The translations under genes and the position numbers were made by a program. 64,000 bases of DNA. Origin: Candidatus Saccharimonadota bacterium (GTDB taxonomy: Bacteria > Patescibacteriota > Saccharimonadia > Saccharimonadales > UBA4665). Positions 46,210 to 55,469 of this stretch are shown one piece after another. A model generated the notes under the pieces. That model was not told the origin of the DNA. It did no database searches and saw only the letters and a list, made by a program, of their open reading frames with translations. The stretch lies in contig DAHXLE010000025.1 in the NCBI GenBank assembly GCA_027371825.1, forward strand, positions 1-64,000, read 5' to 3'. Position 1 is the first letter of the stretch. Every line of letters begins with the position of its first letter.

Positions 46210-47072
46210 TGGCTGTTAAAAAACTCAAACCCAATACTCCCGGAACAAGGGGTATGACGTCACAAGACTTCAGTAGTATTACTACAAATCGACCCCTTCG
46301 TTCTTTGATAGTGCCAAAAAGACGAGGCAACGGAAGGAACAACCAGGGACGCATAACAACCAGGCACCAAGGCGGTGGAGCGATGAAATTCTATCGACTC
46401 GTTAACTTTGATCTTAAAATTGAAGGTAAAGCGGTCGTAGAACAGATCGAATATGATCCAAACCGATCGGCCAGGATTGCCCGTATCAGGGATGACCATA
46501 ACAAAAGACACTACATACTGGCGGTTAACGGCATGAAGGTTGGTCAAACGATAGTCAGCTCTAACGACGAAACACCCATTGAAGATGGTAATAGACTTCC
46601 TATTAAAAACATTCCCCTGGGCAGTACGATACATGCCATTGAAATACAATCGGGTAAAGGCGCACAAATAGTCAGAAGTGCCGGAAGCGGTGCGCAGCTA
46701 ATTGCCAAAGAAAACAACTACGCGCAAGTTCGATTACCTAGCGGTGAAATTCGTCTAGTGCATCTAAACTGTCGAGCATCTATCGGATCTGTCGGAAACG
46801 AACAGCACCAAAACATAAAAATCGGTAAAGCCGGAAGAAACCGACACAAGGGAATTAGACCAACGGTTCGAGGCGTAGTAATGAACGCCGTTGATCACCC
46901 ACACGGTGGCGGTGACGGCGGTCGTCATGGTGTTGGGGGTGGAGGCAAAGGTGGATTTGGACATGCACCGAAGACTCCATGGGGCCAGAAAACACTGGGA
47001 TATAAAACCAGACGACGAAAAAGTACGGACCGATTTATTGTAAGAAGCGCCAGCGCTGGGAAGAGAAAGTAG
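46209..47072 (+). CDS. rplB: 50S ribosomal protein L2
   Basis: A 287-aa L2 near the peptidyl-transferase centre. RRGNGRNNQGRITTRHQGGG and GVVMNAVDHPHGGGDG, including the essential histidine, are intact. The frame allows GTG at 46206, but the ATG at 46209 follows GGAGG at a suitable distance and gives the normal MAVKK-type N-terminus. Confidence 0.98.
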   Translation: MAVKKLKPNTPGTRGMTSQDFSSITTNRPLRSLIVPKRRGNGRNNQGRITTRHQGGGAMKFYRLVNFDLKIEGKAVVEQIEYDPNRSARIARIRDDHNKRHYILAVNGMKVGQTIVSSNDETPIEDGNRLPIKNIPLGSTIHAIEIQSGKGAQIVRSAGSGAQLIAKENNYAQVRLPSGEIRLVHLNCRASIGSVGNEQHQNIKIGKAGRNRHKGIRPTVRGVVMNAVDHPHGGGDGGRHGVGGGGKGGFGHAPKTPWGQKTLGYKTRRRKSTDRFIVRSASAGKRK

Positions 47073-47079
47073 GTAGAAT

Positions 47080-47358
47080 ATGAGTAGATCATTGAAAAAA
47101 GGACCATTCATAGATTTTAAACTGGCTAAAAAGGTTGCAGCTCTTGCTCCCTCGGATCGAACGATCATTACTACCTGGGCAAGAGCTTCAACTATTGCCC
47201 CTGAGTTTGTGGGTAGGACTATTGCCGTACATAACGGAAAAGTACATGTACCTGTCTTTATTACAGAGAACATGGTCGGTCATAAATTGGGTGAGTTTTC
47301 ACCGACACGTAAATTTAGATCGCACGGCGGTAAATTAGCCAAAGCAGGTAAGGAGTAG
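47080..47358 (+). CDS. rpsS: 30S ribosomal protein S19
   Basis: A 92-aa S19 of the 30S head. [26 protein letters not shown] and [13 protein letters not shown] are family signatures. Standard length and position between rplB and rplV. Confidence 0.98.
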   Translation: MSRSLKKGPFIDFKLAKKVAALAPSDRTIITTWARASTIAPEFVGRTIAVHNGKVHVPVFITENMVGHKLGEFSPTRKFRSHGGKLAKAGKE

Positions 47359-47361
47359 AAT

Positions 47362-47763
47362 ATGCCAGCGCTTGCAATATCTAAAGGTGTCGCTATCAGC
47401 CCTCGCAAGGTATCTGTTGTGGCTGCTTTGGTGCGTGGACGCAGCGTGGCTGATGCGCTCGTCATTCTCAACCACACACCGAGACGATCCGCTATTGCTG
47501 TTAAAAAGACTATTCTTAGTGCTTCCGCAAATGCCGATCGTAACCACGGCTATAAACCCGGAACCTTAAATATTACCGAAATTAGCGTGACCCCCGGACC
47601 AAGATCAAAGCGTTTTCGTCCTGTTTCTAGAGGCCGGGCACATCGTTACATGCATAGAAGTTCACATATACGCGTCGTGGTTGATGGCCAGAAGCGTGAG
47701 ACTAAAGTAAAACCGCCCGTCAACAAGACATCGGACGCTAAGAAAAGCGAAGGAGATAAGTAA
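47362..47763 (+). CDS. rplV: 50S ribosomal protein L22
   Basis: A 133-aa L22 lining the exit tunnel. The segments AISPRKVSVVAALVRGR and PRSKRFRPVSRGRAHRYMHRSSHIRVVV, which contains the tunnel hairpin, are clear. About 20 lysine-rich residues extend the C-terminus. Its stop overlaps the rpsC start by one base. Confidence 0.97.
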   Translation: MPALAISKGVAISPRKVSVVAALVRGRSVADALVILNHTPRRSAIAVKKTILSASANADRNHGYKPGTLNITEISVTPGPRSKRFRPVSRGRAHRYMHRSSHIRVVVDGQKRETKVKPPVNKTSDAKKSEGDK

Positions 47764-48392
47764 TGGGTCAAAAGGTAAATCCAATTTCTATGCGACTTCA
47801 GCTTAATAAAGACTGGCGCAGTAAGTGGTTTGTGAACCGTCGCGATTATGCCAAATACCTGAAAGACGATTTGGTAGTCAGACAGCTTATATCCGACACG
47901 CTTGGATCAAGAGCGGCTATTAATAAGGTTGACATTGAACGATCTCCAAACCTGGTGACAGTCAGTATCATGACAGCCAAAGCGGGGGTAGTCATAGGAC
48001 GTGGCGGCAGCGGTGCTCAAGAGCTAAAAGTAGCTATCGAGAAAATTTATAGTATTCCAGTACGTGTTAATATTGACGAAATTAAAAAACCGGATTTGCA
48101 CGCCAAATTAGTAGCCGAGAACATAGCGCATCAGCTGGAGAGACGCATGAACTTCAGACGAGCTATTAAGTCCGCCTCTGCATCTTCTATGAGAGCCGGT
48201 GCAAAAGGTATTAGAATACAGGTATCGGGACGCCTTAACGGGGCAGAGATGAGTAGGCGCGAAAAGGAAGTAGCCGGTTCAATACCGTTACACACGCTTC
48301 GTGCTGATATAGACTACGCCTACGTTCCCGCCAAAACAGCTGCCGGGATAATAGGCGTCAAAGTATGGATATATAAAGGAGAAGCTTCTTAA
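47763..48392 (+). CDS. rpsC: 30S ribosomal protein S3
   Basis: A 209-aa S3 at the mRNA entry. [12 protein letters not shown], the KH-domain [14 protein letters not shown] and the C-terminal [20 protein letters not shown] blocks are standard. Length is normal for S3. Confidence 0.98.
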   Translation: MGQKVNPISMRLQLNKDWRSKWFVNRRDYAKYLKDDLVVRQLISDTLGSRAAINKVDIERSPNLVTVSIMTAKAGVVIGRGGSGAQELKVAIEKIYSIPVRVNIDEIKKPDLHAKLVAENIAHQLERRMNFRRAIKSASASSMRAGAKGIRIQVSGRLNGAEMSRREKEVAGSIPLHTLRADIDYAYVPAKTAAGIIGVKVWIYKGEAS

Positions 48393-48408
48393 GCTAAAGG
48401 ATATTGTT

Positions 48409-48822
48409 ATGTTAATGCCAAGTCGAACCAAATACCGTAAGGTCAGAAAAGGTCGTATCCGCGGAGTAGCAACGAGCGGTAACTACGTAGCTTACGGGGA
48501 ATATGCACTTCAATCACAGAGCAACGAGCGTATCACCGCAAGGCAGATTGAAGCCGCTCGTCAAGCAATGACGCGATATATCAAACGAGGGGGAAAGATT
48601 TGGATTCGAATATTTCCTCATACGCCCGTTACGAGAAAACCACTGGATGTTAAGATGGGTAGCGGCAAAGGTAGCCCGGAATTTTTTGTGGCTAAAGTCC
48701 GTCCCGGAACCGTATTGTTCGAGATGCAAGGAGTTACCGAAGAGATTGCCCGAGAGGCAATGCGTCTAGCAGGCAACAAACTACCCGTTAAAACCAGGTT
48801 CATAAAACGGGAGGAAGTCTGA
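48409..48822 (+). CDS. rplP: 50S ribosomal protein L16
   Basis: A 137-aa L16 at the A-site side of the central protuberance. [44 protein letters not shown] and [15 protein letters not shown] are the known blocks. Start is either the first or the third codon (both ATG); the first matches the usual MLMP. Confidence 0.98.
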   Translation: MLMPSRTKYRKVRKGRIRGVATSGNYVAYGEYALQSQSNERITARQIEAARQAMTRYIKRGGKIWIRIFPHTPVTRKPLDVKMGSGKGSPEFFVAKVRPGTVLFEMQGVTEEIAREAMRLAGNKLPVKTRFIKREEV

Positions 48823-49022
48823 TGAAAATCGTAGATATCCGAAAATTAAGCACCGAGGAGCTTACAAGTGAAAGCGTCAAGCTTCGTGATGAAATTGCCG
48901 AACTTCGACGCCGTATTCATCAAGGAGAGATAAGCAATGTCCGTATGGCAAAGAATAAAAGACGGGATCTGGCTCGCGTACTGACAATACTGGGCGAACA
49001 GTTACAAAAGGAGAAAATATAA
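48822..49022 (+). CDS. rpmC: 50S ribosomal protein L29
   Basis: A 66-aa two-helix protein by the tunnel exit, with the family segment LRRRIHQGEISNVRMAKNKRRDLARVLT. It overlaps rplP and rpsQ by one base at each end, so the three are translationally coupled. Confidence 0.96.
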   Translation: MKIVDIRKLSTEELTSESVKLRDEIAELRRRIHQGEISNVRMAKNKRRDLARVLTILGEQLQKEKI

Positions 49023-49309
49023 TGTCTAAAATACTGACTGGCAATGTTACGTCGAACAAAGGCGATAAAACTATCGTCGTGACAGTTCAAACACACAAGA
49101 TGCATCCTCTCTATAGAAAGAAGTACCTAAGCAGTAAGAAATTCTTAGCTCACGACGAAAAGAATGAAGCTAAGGTCGGAGATCGAGTGACTATTACGGA
49201 AACGCGTCCTATCAGCCGTCTAAAACACCATAAGCTCGAAACGATCATCGAAAGACCGGTGCTCAAAGACGAAGACATTAAAGCAGCCAGTAATGAGGAA
49301 ACGGCATGA
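49022..49309 (+). CDS. rpsQ: 30S ribosomal protein S17
   Basis: A 95-aa OB-fold S17. [33 protein letters not shown] and [18 protein letters not shown] match the family. An AAAAGGAG site ends rpmC in front of it. It overlaps rplN by four bases (ATGA). Confidence 0.97.
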   Translation: MSKILTGNVTSNKGDKTIVVTVQTHKMHPLYRKKYLSSKKFLAHDEKNEAKVGDRVTITETRPISRLKHHKLETIIERPVLKDEDIKAASNEETA

Positions 49310-49674
49310 TCCAACAGGAAACACGATTGCTAGTGTGCGATAACTCCGGAGCGAAAGAAATACTTTGTATCCGGGTTCTTGGTGGTACTCGACGCCGTTA
49401 CGCCAGAGTCGGTGATATAATTGTCGCAACTGTCAAAGAAGCAAACCCCGGTGGCGGAGTTAAGAAGAAGTCAGTAGTCAAGGCCGTCGTGGTACGCACA
49501 CGAGACTCTATTAAAAGACCGGATGGATCGACTATCCGTTTTGATGATAACGCAGCCGTCATTATAGGCGACGATAAACAGCCGAAAGCTACGAGAATAT
49601 TCGGACCAGTTCCAAGAGAGCTACGGGATCAAGGACATGCTAGAATAATCAGCCTAGCTCCGGAGGTACTATAA
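49306..49674 (+). CDS. rplN: 50S ribosomal protein L14
   Basis: A 122-aa L14 at the subunit interface. The signature [19 protein letters not shown] begins the protein, and [10 protein letters not shown] and [10 protein letters not shown]-type ending close it. Standard length. Confidence 0.98.
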   Translation: MIQQETRLLVCDNSGAKEILCIRVLGGTRRRYARVGDIIVATVKEANPGGGVKKKSVVKAVVVRTRDSIKRPDGSTIRFDDNAAVIIGDDKQPKATRIFGPVPRELRDQGHARIISLAPEVL

Positions 49675-49676
49675 GT

Positions 49677-50021
49677 ATGAAAAACATGACTCAACCAATT
49701 AAAATCAAGCTAAGAAAAGGCGACAAGGTTATTGTCATAAGCGGTAAATATAAAGGCAAAGTAGCAAAAATTACCGCCGTTCACCCGAAACTTAACAAAG
49801 TCACCGTAGAGGGCGTTAATGTATATAAGCGACATCTTAAAGCAAATCGATCATCATCCGGCGGTATTGTTGACATTATAAAACCTATCTGGGTCAGCAA
49901 AGTCGCCCTGTACGATTCAACCACGAAAAAAGCGTCACGTATTCACTACAAGGTCAATGACGATGGTCACAAAATCAGACTGTATAGTAAAAGCGGCAAG
50001 GAGGTGACCAACAATGACTAA
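49677..50021 (+). CDS. rplX: 50S ribosomal protein L24
   Basis: A 114-aa L24, an assembly initiator, with the KOW motif KGDKVIVISGKYKGKVAKI and the VEGVNVYKRH block. It overlaps the rplE start by eight bases, and the GGAGG that serves rplE lies within its last codons. Confidence 0.97.
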   Translation: MKNMTQPIKIKLRKGDKVIVISGKYKGKVAKITAVHPKLNKVTVEGVNVYKRHLKANRSSSGGIVDIIKPIWVSKVALYDSTTKKASRIHYKVNDDGHKIRLYSKSGKEVTNND

Positions 50022-50586
50022 AGTAGCTACTTCATATCGTCCAAAACTAATGTCCTTATATAACGACAGCATAAAAAAACAGCTTAAGGACGAGTTAGGG
50101 CTGCCCAATATTCATATGGTTCCTAAGCTTGAAAAGATAGTTATCAACGTTGGTTTAGGTCGAGCTAAGGATGACAAGAAAATATTGGAAACAGCAACAA
50201 ATACTCTAGCTAAAGTAACGGGGCAAAAACCAATTCAAACTACAGCCAAAAAGTCTATCGCAAGCTTTAAACTCAGAGAGGGAAACAAAATCGGGCTAAA
50301 AGTGACGTTGCGCGGTGAACGAATGTATGAATTTGCTGATCGATTAATCAATATTGTCCTTCCCCGTATACGAGATTTTCATGGGACTAATGCTAGCGCT
50401 TTTGACAAGAGCGGTAATTACAGTCTGGGATTATCCGACCAATCTATATTTGCAGAGTTAAAGTACGAAGAGACCACCCCGTCACATGGCATGCAAGCAA
50501 TATTTGTCATTAACGGACGCGGTCCAAATGATTCTAAGCTACTGCTTGAGAAGCTAGGAATGCCGTTTAAGAAGGAGAGTAAGTAA
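50014..50586 (+). CDS. rplE: 50S ribosomal protein L5
   Basis: A 190-aa L5 that binds 5S r[38 protein letters not shown] and [26 protein letters not shown] are clear family blocks. Translation is probably coupled to rplX. Confidence 0.98.
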   Translation: MTKVATSYRPKLMSLYNDSIKKQLKDELGLPNIHMVPKLEKIVINVGLGRAKDDKKILETATNTLAKVTGQKPIQTTAKKSIASFKLREGNKIGLKVTLRGERMYEFADRLINIVLPRIRDFHGTNASAFDKSGNYSLGLSDQSIFAELKYEETTPSHGMQAIFVINGRGPNDSKLLLEKLGMPFKKESK

Positions 50587-50587
50587 T

Positions 50588-50857
50588 ATGGCTAAGAAAT
50601 CTATAATTAACAGAGACGCAAAACGCGCAAAGATGATCATCCAATATAGTGCGAAGCGTCGTGAGCTGAAAGAACTGGGTGATCTTGAAGGTTTGTACAA
50701 ATTACCTCGGAATTCAAGTCCGACCCGTAAGAAAAATCGCTGTATCGAGACCGGTCGCGCCAGAGGCTATATGAGACAGTTCGGGCTTTCCAGAATATCC
50801 TTTCGCGAACATGCCTCAAAAGGCGAAATACCAGGCGTAACTAAGTCGAGCTGGTAG
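50588..50857 (+). CDS. rpsN: 30S ribosomal protein S14, zinc-free form
   Basis: An 89-aa S14 of the longer, zinc-independent type: the two CxxC pairs of the short zinc form are missing, leaving a single Cys in [15 protein letters not shown]. The C-terminal [25 protein letters not shown] is standard. One TATG follows the rplE stop. Confidence 0.97.
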   Translation: MAKKSIINRDAKRAKMIIQYSAKRRELKELGDLEGLYKLPRNSSPTRKKNRCIETGRARGYMRQFGLSRISFREHASKGEIPGVTKSSW

Positions 50858-50874
50858 GAGAATAAGGAGAATAT

Positions 50875-51270
50875 ATGAGTCAAGTATCCACTGATCCAAT
50901 AGCCGATATGTTAAGCCGTATACGCAATGCCGTTGCTGTTGGCATGAGCGAAGTGAACGTCCCTCACTCAAAAATGAAGGAGTCTATTGCTAACATCCTG
51001 AAATCATCCAGGTATATTCAAAGTGTAAAAACTGTCGATGCTAGCGTTGGAAAAACTCTCGTCATTAGCTTGTCTACGAACGAATCCAAGATTACAGAGA
51101 TTGTCAGAATTAGTAAACCGGGTCGACGACAATACAGCAACGCTTCTGAGATACCGGTCGTTAAGAGCGGACGTGGAATTGTTATTATCTCGACCTCTCA
51201 GGGTGTAATGAGCGGCGATCAAGCGAAAAAAGCCGGAATTGGCGGAGAATTAATCTGTAGGGTTTACTAA
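50875..51270 (+). CDS. rpsH: 30S ribosomal protein S8
   Basis: A 131-aa S8 binding the 16S central domain. DPIADMLSRIRNA starts it and the C-terminal block SGRGIVIISTSQGVMSGDQAKKAGIGGELICRVY, with the family STS-type motif, ends it. In E. coli S8 represses the spc operon at the L5 start; that site was not identified here. Confidence 0.98.
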   Translation: MSQVSTDPIADMLSRIRNAVAVGMSEVNVPHSKMKESIANILKSSRYIQSVKTVDASVGKTLVISLSTNESKITEIVRISKPGRRQYSNASEIPVVKSGRGIVIISTSQGVMSGDQAKKAGIGGELICRVY

Positions 51271-51272
51271 CT

Positions 51273-51338
51273 ATGAATAATTACGAATCAAAATACAATC
51301 ATATGCCAGCTATTCTAAGGAGCGGGGGTTCGCTATGA
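51273..51338 (+). CDS. Possible 21-aa minicistron before rplF
   Basis: ATG at 51273, 2 nt after the rpsH stop, opens 21 codons (MNNYESKYNHMPAILRSGGSL) whose TGA overlaps the rplF ATG as ATGA. The overlap would couple rplF to it. Unrecognised and possibly chance. Confidence 0.25.
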   Translation: MNNYESKYNHMPAILRSGGSL

Positions 51339-51877
51339 GTCGGGTAGGTAAAATGCCAATCAAACTTCCGTCGGGCGTTACGATAGACGTGACAGATACC
51401 ATGCTCAGCGTGAATGGTCCAAAAGGAAGTCTCACCCAATTTACAATACCCGGGATTGCTGTGGCGATCGATAACGGAATTGTCAATATATCCAGAGACA
51501 ATGACTTAAATAAATTACCGGCAAAACACGGCTTAATGCGCGCGCTTGTAAATAACATGGTTACGGGAGTCAGCCAGGGATATTCTCGACAACTAGAGCT
51601 TAACGGAGTGGGTTATCGTGTTGCCTTGACCGACAACAACACTCTGAAATTTAATCTCGGATTCTCACACGACGTCATCTTTAAACTACCGGCCGGAATT
51701 ACAGCACAGGTTGCACAAAACATTATCACTATAAGCGGAATAGATAAACAACTGGTCGGTCAGGTAGCGGCTAACATCAGAAAACTCAAGAAACCAGAGC
51801 CATACAAAGGAAAAGGCATAAAGTATGTCGGCGAGCGTATAATTCGTAAAAGCGGTAAGTCAGGGAAGGACAAGTAG
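51335..51877 (+). CDS. rplF: 50S ribosomal protein L6
   Basis: A 180-aa L6 near the factor-binding site. MSRVGKMPIKLPSGVTI, the LELNGVGYRV segment and the C-terminal PEPYKGKGIKYVGERIIRKSGKSGK signature are present. A GGAG site lies about 15-20 nt upstream of the ATG. Confidence 0.98.
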   Translation: MSRVGKMPIKLPSGVTIDVTDTMLSVNGPKGSLTQFTIPGIAVAIDNGIVNISRDNDLNKLPAKHGLMRALVNNMVTGVSQGYSRQLELNGVGYRVALTDNNTLKFNLGFSHDVIFKLPAGITAQVAQNIITISGIDKQLVGQVAANIRKLKKPEPYKGKGIKYVGERIIRKSGKSGKDK

Positions 51878-51885
51878 GAGCTATT

Positions 51886-52242
51886 ATGAATAGACTAAAG
51901 AGTACAGCAAAGAGAAAAGCTTTACGCCAATCAAGAACAAGATCTAACATTTACGGTACCGCGACTAGACCTAGATTGAGTGTGAATCTTAGCAACAGAA
52001 ATGTTACCGCACAGATAATAAACGATGAAATTAGCTCAACTTTAGTGTATGCATCAACCGTCGGCCAAAAGTCAGCCCCAGCTAACATGACTGAAAAGGC
52101 CAAATTCGTTGGTGAAGCAGTAGCAACAAAAGCCTTAAAGGTTAAAATCGATACCATAGTTTTTGATCGCGGCGCAAAGCTTTATCACGGTAGAATTAAG
52201 GATCTTGCAGAAGCTGCAAGGTCAAAAGGACTAAAATTTTAA
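51886..52242 (+). CDS. rplR: 50S ribosomal protein L18
   Basis: A 118-aa 5S-binding protein. RPRLSVNLSNRNVTAQII and the C-terminal FDRGAKLYHGRIKDLAEAARSKGL are standard. An AGGAG site precedes the ATG. Confidence 0.97.
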   Translation: MNRLKSTAKRKALRQSRTRSNIYGTATRPRLSVNLSNRNVTAQIINDEISSTLVYASTVGQKSAPANMTEKAKFVGEAVATKALKVKIDTIVFDRGAKLYHGRIKDLAEAARSKGLKF

Positions 52243-52287
52243 TGACGGAGTATATAAGGATCACAATATGAATCAAGGGAGAAGATA

Positions 52288-52914
52288 ATGCCGAGCCCAA
52301 CAGATACAACAAGTAAGCGGAATCGTAGACCTGGAGTCAAAGAGGCGGACCAGAAACAATATGACGAGAGAGTCGTTAACATAGACAGGGTCGCCAGGGT
52401 TGTTAAGGGCGGTCGTCGATTCAGGTTTCGTGCGCTGGTGGTAGTCGGCGATCACAAAGGAAAAGTTGGCATCGGACTTTCTAAGGGAGCAGACGTCACA
52501 GCTGCAGTTACTAAGGCGACAGAGGTTGCTAAAAAACAAATTGTCACGCTTTCCTTATACAAGGGCACGATTCCGCATGAAGCCGAAGCAAAAGTCGGAG
52601 GCTCGTATATTCTACTAAAACCGGCAAGTCCCGGAACCGGTTTAATAGCCGGGGGTGTCGTACGGGTCATACTAGAAGTAGCCGGCGTTAGTAATGCGCT
52701 TAGTAAGTCACTGGGCTCTTCTAATAAAACAAATACATCCTACGCTACCATCGAAGCGCTAACCAGCATACGACCGGCCTCTTCTTGGATAACACGCCAA
52801 TCCGCTACACGCTTTGACAAAAAAGAAGCCGGCAGCAAGTTATTAAACAAATCATCGAAAAAGCCACCAACACAGACTAGCCATACTAATGTCACAGAGG
52901 AATCAAAAAAATGA
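52288..52914 (+). CDS. rpsE: 30S ribosomal protein S5
   Basis: A 208-aa S5 at the mRNA entrance, important for decoding accuracy. YDERVVNIDRVARVVKGGRRFRFRALVVVGD and the GxVG-type GKVGIGLSKGADV are conserved. Short low-complexity extensions lie at both ends. The ATG overlaps the stop of a 6-codon frame (52268-52288, TAATG). The gene that follows is rplO, with no rpmD (L30) between. Confidence 0.98.
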   Translation: MPSPTDTTSKRNRRPGVKEADQKQYDERVVNIDRVARVVKGGRRFRFRALVVVGDHKGKVGIGLSKGADVTAAVTKATEVAKKQIVTLSLYKGTIPHEAEAKVGGSYILLKPASPGTGLIAGGVVRVILEVAGVSNALSKSLGSSNKTNTSYATIEALTSIRPASSWITRQSATRFDKKEAGSKLLNKSSKKPPTQTSHTNVTEESKK

Positions 52915-53378
52915 AGTACAACGAGCTGAAGGCTCAAACGCCTAAGATAAAAAAACGTCTGGGTCGCGGTATAGCCGCCGGTCAAGGTAAAACAGCAGGA
53001 CGTGGCACTAAAGGCCAAAAATCCAGAACCGGGGCATCAAGAAATCCTGGGTTTAGCGGTGGACAGAACCCTATAATGCAAGCCCTACCAAAGCTGCCCG
53101 GTTTTAAATCCAAACGGCAAAAACCTGTGCTGGTTTATACATCCGACCTAAATCTGTTTAAAGGCTCCACCGTCAATGCTACCTCGCTCAAAAATGAAGG
53201 TTTCATTGAAAATGAGTATACCCTCATAAAATTAGTTGTCAGGCGCGGTGATCTAACAAAAAAACTGAATATTGAACTGCCTATGGCCAGTAAATCGTCG
53301 ATCGAACAAATCAAAAAAGCCGGCGGTACATTTAAGACCGTTGATCGACTGCAACACCCACCAAAGCTAAAGAAATAA
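52911..53378 (+). CDS. rplO: 50S ribosomal protein L15
   Basis: A 155-aa L15. The glycine-rich N-terminal region KKRLGRGIAAGQGKTAGRGTKGQKSR and GFSGGQNPIMQALPKLPGF are typical. Start ATG overlaps the rpsE stop by four bases (ATGA). L30, which normally precedes it, is missing, a shared trait of CPR bacteria. Confidence 0.97.
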   Translation: MKYNELKAQTPKIKKRLGRGIAAGQGKTAGRGTKGQKSRTGASRNPGFSGGQNPIMQALPKLPGFKSKRQKPVLVYTSDLNLFKGSTVNATSLKNEGFIENEYTLIKLVVRRGDLTKKLNIELPMASKSSIEQIKKAGGTFKTVDRLQHPPKLKK

Positions 53379-53397
53379 TCCAGATCAGAGTGGGTGT
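53354..53397 (+). promoter_or_regulatory. Inverted repeat across the end of rplO
   Basis: ACACCCAC (53354-53361) and GTGGGTGT (53390-53397) are perfect 8-bp complements, the first inside the last rplO codons. The enclosed loop is 28 nt. TATAAT follows at 53404-53409. It could limit readthrough into secY or stabilise the mRNA end; weak evidence. Confidence 0.3.
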
Positions 53398-53471
53398 ATA
53401 GGGTATAATTTTAAGGTGATTAGGTAAAGTAGTAAATCTACGACCTGGTAAAAGGTGAAACAAGGGTAAAC

Positions 53472-54974
53472 ATGAGCTGGAAATCAATTTGGAATTCTCT
53501 CAAAAATGCAGATATGAGAAAACGCATACTGGCGGTTCTCGGTATGCTTTTGGCCTTCAGGATCCTGACCCATATACCGGTACCTTTAAGCAACCCCGAA
53601 ACATTAAAACAGCTTCTTACTAATCTATTTAATTCGGCTGCCGGTCAAAATTCACAGTTCTTAAACTTTATGAACGTTATATCGGGAGGTGCTTTAGCTA
53701 ACTTCTCGATCATGTTGGCGGGCTTAGGACCTTACATCAATGCCTCGATAATTATGCAGTTACTGACCAAGGCTATCCCCAAGCTCGAAGCCATGCAAAA
53801 GGACGGTGAATCCGGTCAAAAAAGAATTAACCAATATACTCGCATACTGACGTTTCCGTTATCGATAGTACAATCAATCGGAGAAATATATCTTATACGA
53901 CAGTCTGCCCAATCGATCGGAGGAATCGGTGACATAACCGCTAATACATCCATATTGAGATGGGTTGTAATGATAGCCGCTTTGTCTGGCGGCTCGATGT
54001 TGCTAATGTGGCTAGGAGAGCTTATAACCGAAAAGGGTATAGGTAACGGAATCTCTTTAATTATTACAGTCGGCATCGTTAGCCGGTTACCATCTACCAT
54101 CTCCAGCGTGTTTAAAGCCTTAGCGCCTGCTGCGGCTCATTGGAAACTCGCCGGTATTAAATTACCATTTAGTGAGAGGCAATTTTGGTATGCCGTGATC
54201 ATCGCTTTGGTGGTAATCCTGGTTACGTGGGCAGTTGTTAAGTTAAACGAGGCTTCCAGGCGTTTAACAATACACTATGCTAAGCGTGTTCAAGGGAACA
54301 GAACCTACGGCGGGGTTACTACCGTTCTTCCTATTAAACTGATAACTGCTGGCGTTATACCTATTATATTTGCAGTGGCATTTTTGAGTGTGCCGAGCTT
54401 TGTCGGGCAATTATTAAATGGAGCCTCAAGCCATTATCTTCAACACATCGGCACGTTTTTGACTTCCTGGTTTCAGCAACCGACAAAAGCCAGCTTTGCG
54501 GCTGGTGGATGGCAACCGTATCTTTATCCTGTAGTCTATTTTCTACTGGTCTTTATATTTACTTTTTTCTATACGAGCGTAACGTTTAACGCCAAAGATA
54601 TAGCAGAAAACCTACAAAAACAAGGCGGATTTTTAGAAGGAGTTAGATCAGGAACTCAAACAGAAAAATACTTAAGCAAAATAGTTAATCGAGTAACATT
54701 ATTTGGAGCCATAAGCCTGGGTCTATTGGCGCTTCTTCCCATAATCGGGCAGATTTTTATCAACGCCAACATTAGCATTGGCGGTACTAGTATATTAATC
54801 TTGGTATCGGTATCTCTGGAGACCCTGAGGGCTATCGAGTCGAGAGCTCTAATGGTAACCTACGATCAATACAGCGAGAGTGACTTTTTCTATGAACCGC
54901 AGAACAGCGGAGAAGCAGCCCTTGGAGCGCGCCGTCTTAAATATCGTCCCAGGCGTCGTCGTAACATAAAATAA
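53472..54974 (+). CDS. secY: Protein translocase subunit SecY
   Basis: A 500-aa channel protein with the expected ten membrane helices. RILAVLGMLLAFRILTHIPVP, the plug/pore region NFSIMLAGLGPYINASIIMQLL, GIGNGISLIIT and the late FNAKDIAENLQKQGGFLEGVRSGTQTEKYL loop are clear. It is longer than the usual 430-440 aa: a loop between helices 7 and 8 is extended, and a basic tail of about 20 residues ends the protein. adk and map, which usually follow, are absent. Confidence 0.97.
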   Translation: MSWKSIWNSLKNADMRKRILAVLGMLLAFRILTHIPVPLSNPETLKQLLTNLFNSAAGQNSQFLNFMNVISGGALANFSIMLAGLGPYINASIIMQLLTKAIPKLEAMQKDGESGQKRINQYTRILTFPLSIVQSIGEIYLIRQSAQSIGGIGDITANTSILRWVVMIAALSGGSMLLMWLGELITEKGIGNGISLIITVGIVSRLPSTISSVFKALAPAAAHWKLAGIKLPFSERQFWYAVIIALVVILVTWAVVKLNEASRRLTIHYAKRVQGNRTYGGVTTVLPIKLITAGVIPIIFAVAFLSVPSFVGQLLNGASSHYLQHIGTFLTSWFQQPTKASFAAGGWQPYLYPVVYFLLVFIFTFFYTSVTFNAKDIAENLQKQGGFLEGVRSGTQTEKYLSKIVNRVTLFGAISLGLLALLPIIGQIFINANISIGGTSILILVSVSLETLRAIESRALMVTYDQYSESDFFYEPQNSGEAALGARRLKYRPRRRRNIK

Positions 54975-55016
54975 GCCAGCAAAATATTGTATACCGAACA
55001 TAAAAACAAAAAACCC

Positions 55017-55046
55017 TTTACATATTGATGTAATATTTGATATACT
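55017..55046 (+). promoter_or_regulatory. Promoter for infA
   Basis: TTTACA (55017-55022), 18 bp, TATACT (55041-55046). Transcription near 55053 leaves about 11 nt before the ATG at 55064. The alternative TTG start at 55037 would lie upstream of the -10. Confidence 0.55.
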
Positions 55047-55063
55047 GGCTTGACGTTATAATT

Positions 55064-55285
55064 ATGGCCGAGAGTAAAGAAGTTATCGAACTAACCGGAA
55101 CAGTGACTGAAACTTTACCAGGCACACAGTTTCGGGTGGAACTCGAAAACGGTCATAAGATTATAGCTCATGTTGCGGGTAAGATGCGTAAACACTACAT
55201 ACGAATCGTACCGGGCGACAGCGTTACGGTTGAGTTGACCCCTTATGATCTTTCAAAGGGAAGAATCACGTACCGCAGGTCCTAA
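55064..55285 (+). CDS. infA: Translation initiation factor IF-1
   Basis: A 73-aa OB-fold factor that binds the ribosomal A site during initiation. [19 protein letters not shown], the central [26 protein letters not shown] and the C-terminal [10 protein letters not shown] are standard. A longer frame from TTG 55037 is possible, but the 73-aa form matches the family length and the promoter position. Confidence 0.96.
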   Translation: MAESKEVIELTGTVTETLPGTQFRVELENGHKIIAHVAGKMRKHYIRIVPGDSVTVELTPYDLSKGRITYRRS

Positions 55286-55298
55286 ATATCATAAAACT

Positions 55299-55322
55299 GG
55301 GTTATAACGCTGGTGTTATCCC
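55299..55322 (+). promoter_or_regulatory. Hairpin between infA and rpmJ
   Basis: GGG plus ATAAC (with two bulged T) pairs with GTTAT plus CCC around a 6-nt loop. No T-run follows, so it is not a standard terminator. Role unknown; it may shape the rpmJ translation start 22 nt on. Confidence 0.3.
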
Positions 55323-55344
55323 CTTAAACTATGAGGTAATCCGC

Positions 55345-55461
55345 ATGAAAGTGCGAGCAAGTGTCAAAAAAATCAGTCCCGACGACAAAATAGTACGTCG
55401 TAAAGGTAGGCTATACGTTATTAATAAGTTCAAACCTAAGCATAAACAAAGGCAAGGATAA
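55345..55461 (+). CDS. rpmJ: 50S ribosomal protein L36, cysteine-free form
   Basis: A 38-aa L36 between infA and rpsM, its usual place. It opens [10 protein letters not shown] and ends KPKHKQRQG, both diagnostic. The zinc ligands of the common form (CxxC, Cys and His) are missing: the region reads [20 protein letters not shown], so this is a zinc-independent variant. Short but certain from ends and context. Confidence 0.95.
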   Translation: MKVRASVKKISPDDKIVRRKGRLYVINKFKPKHKQRQG

Positions 55462-55469
55462 AAGGCTAT

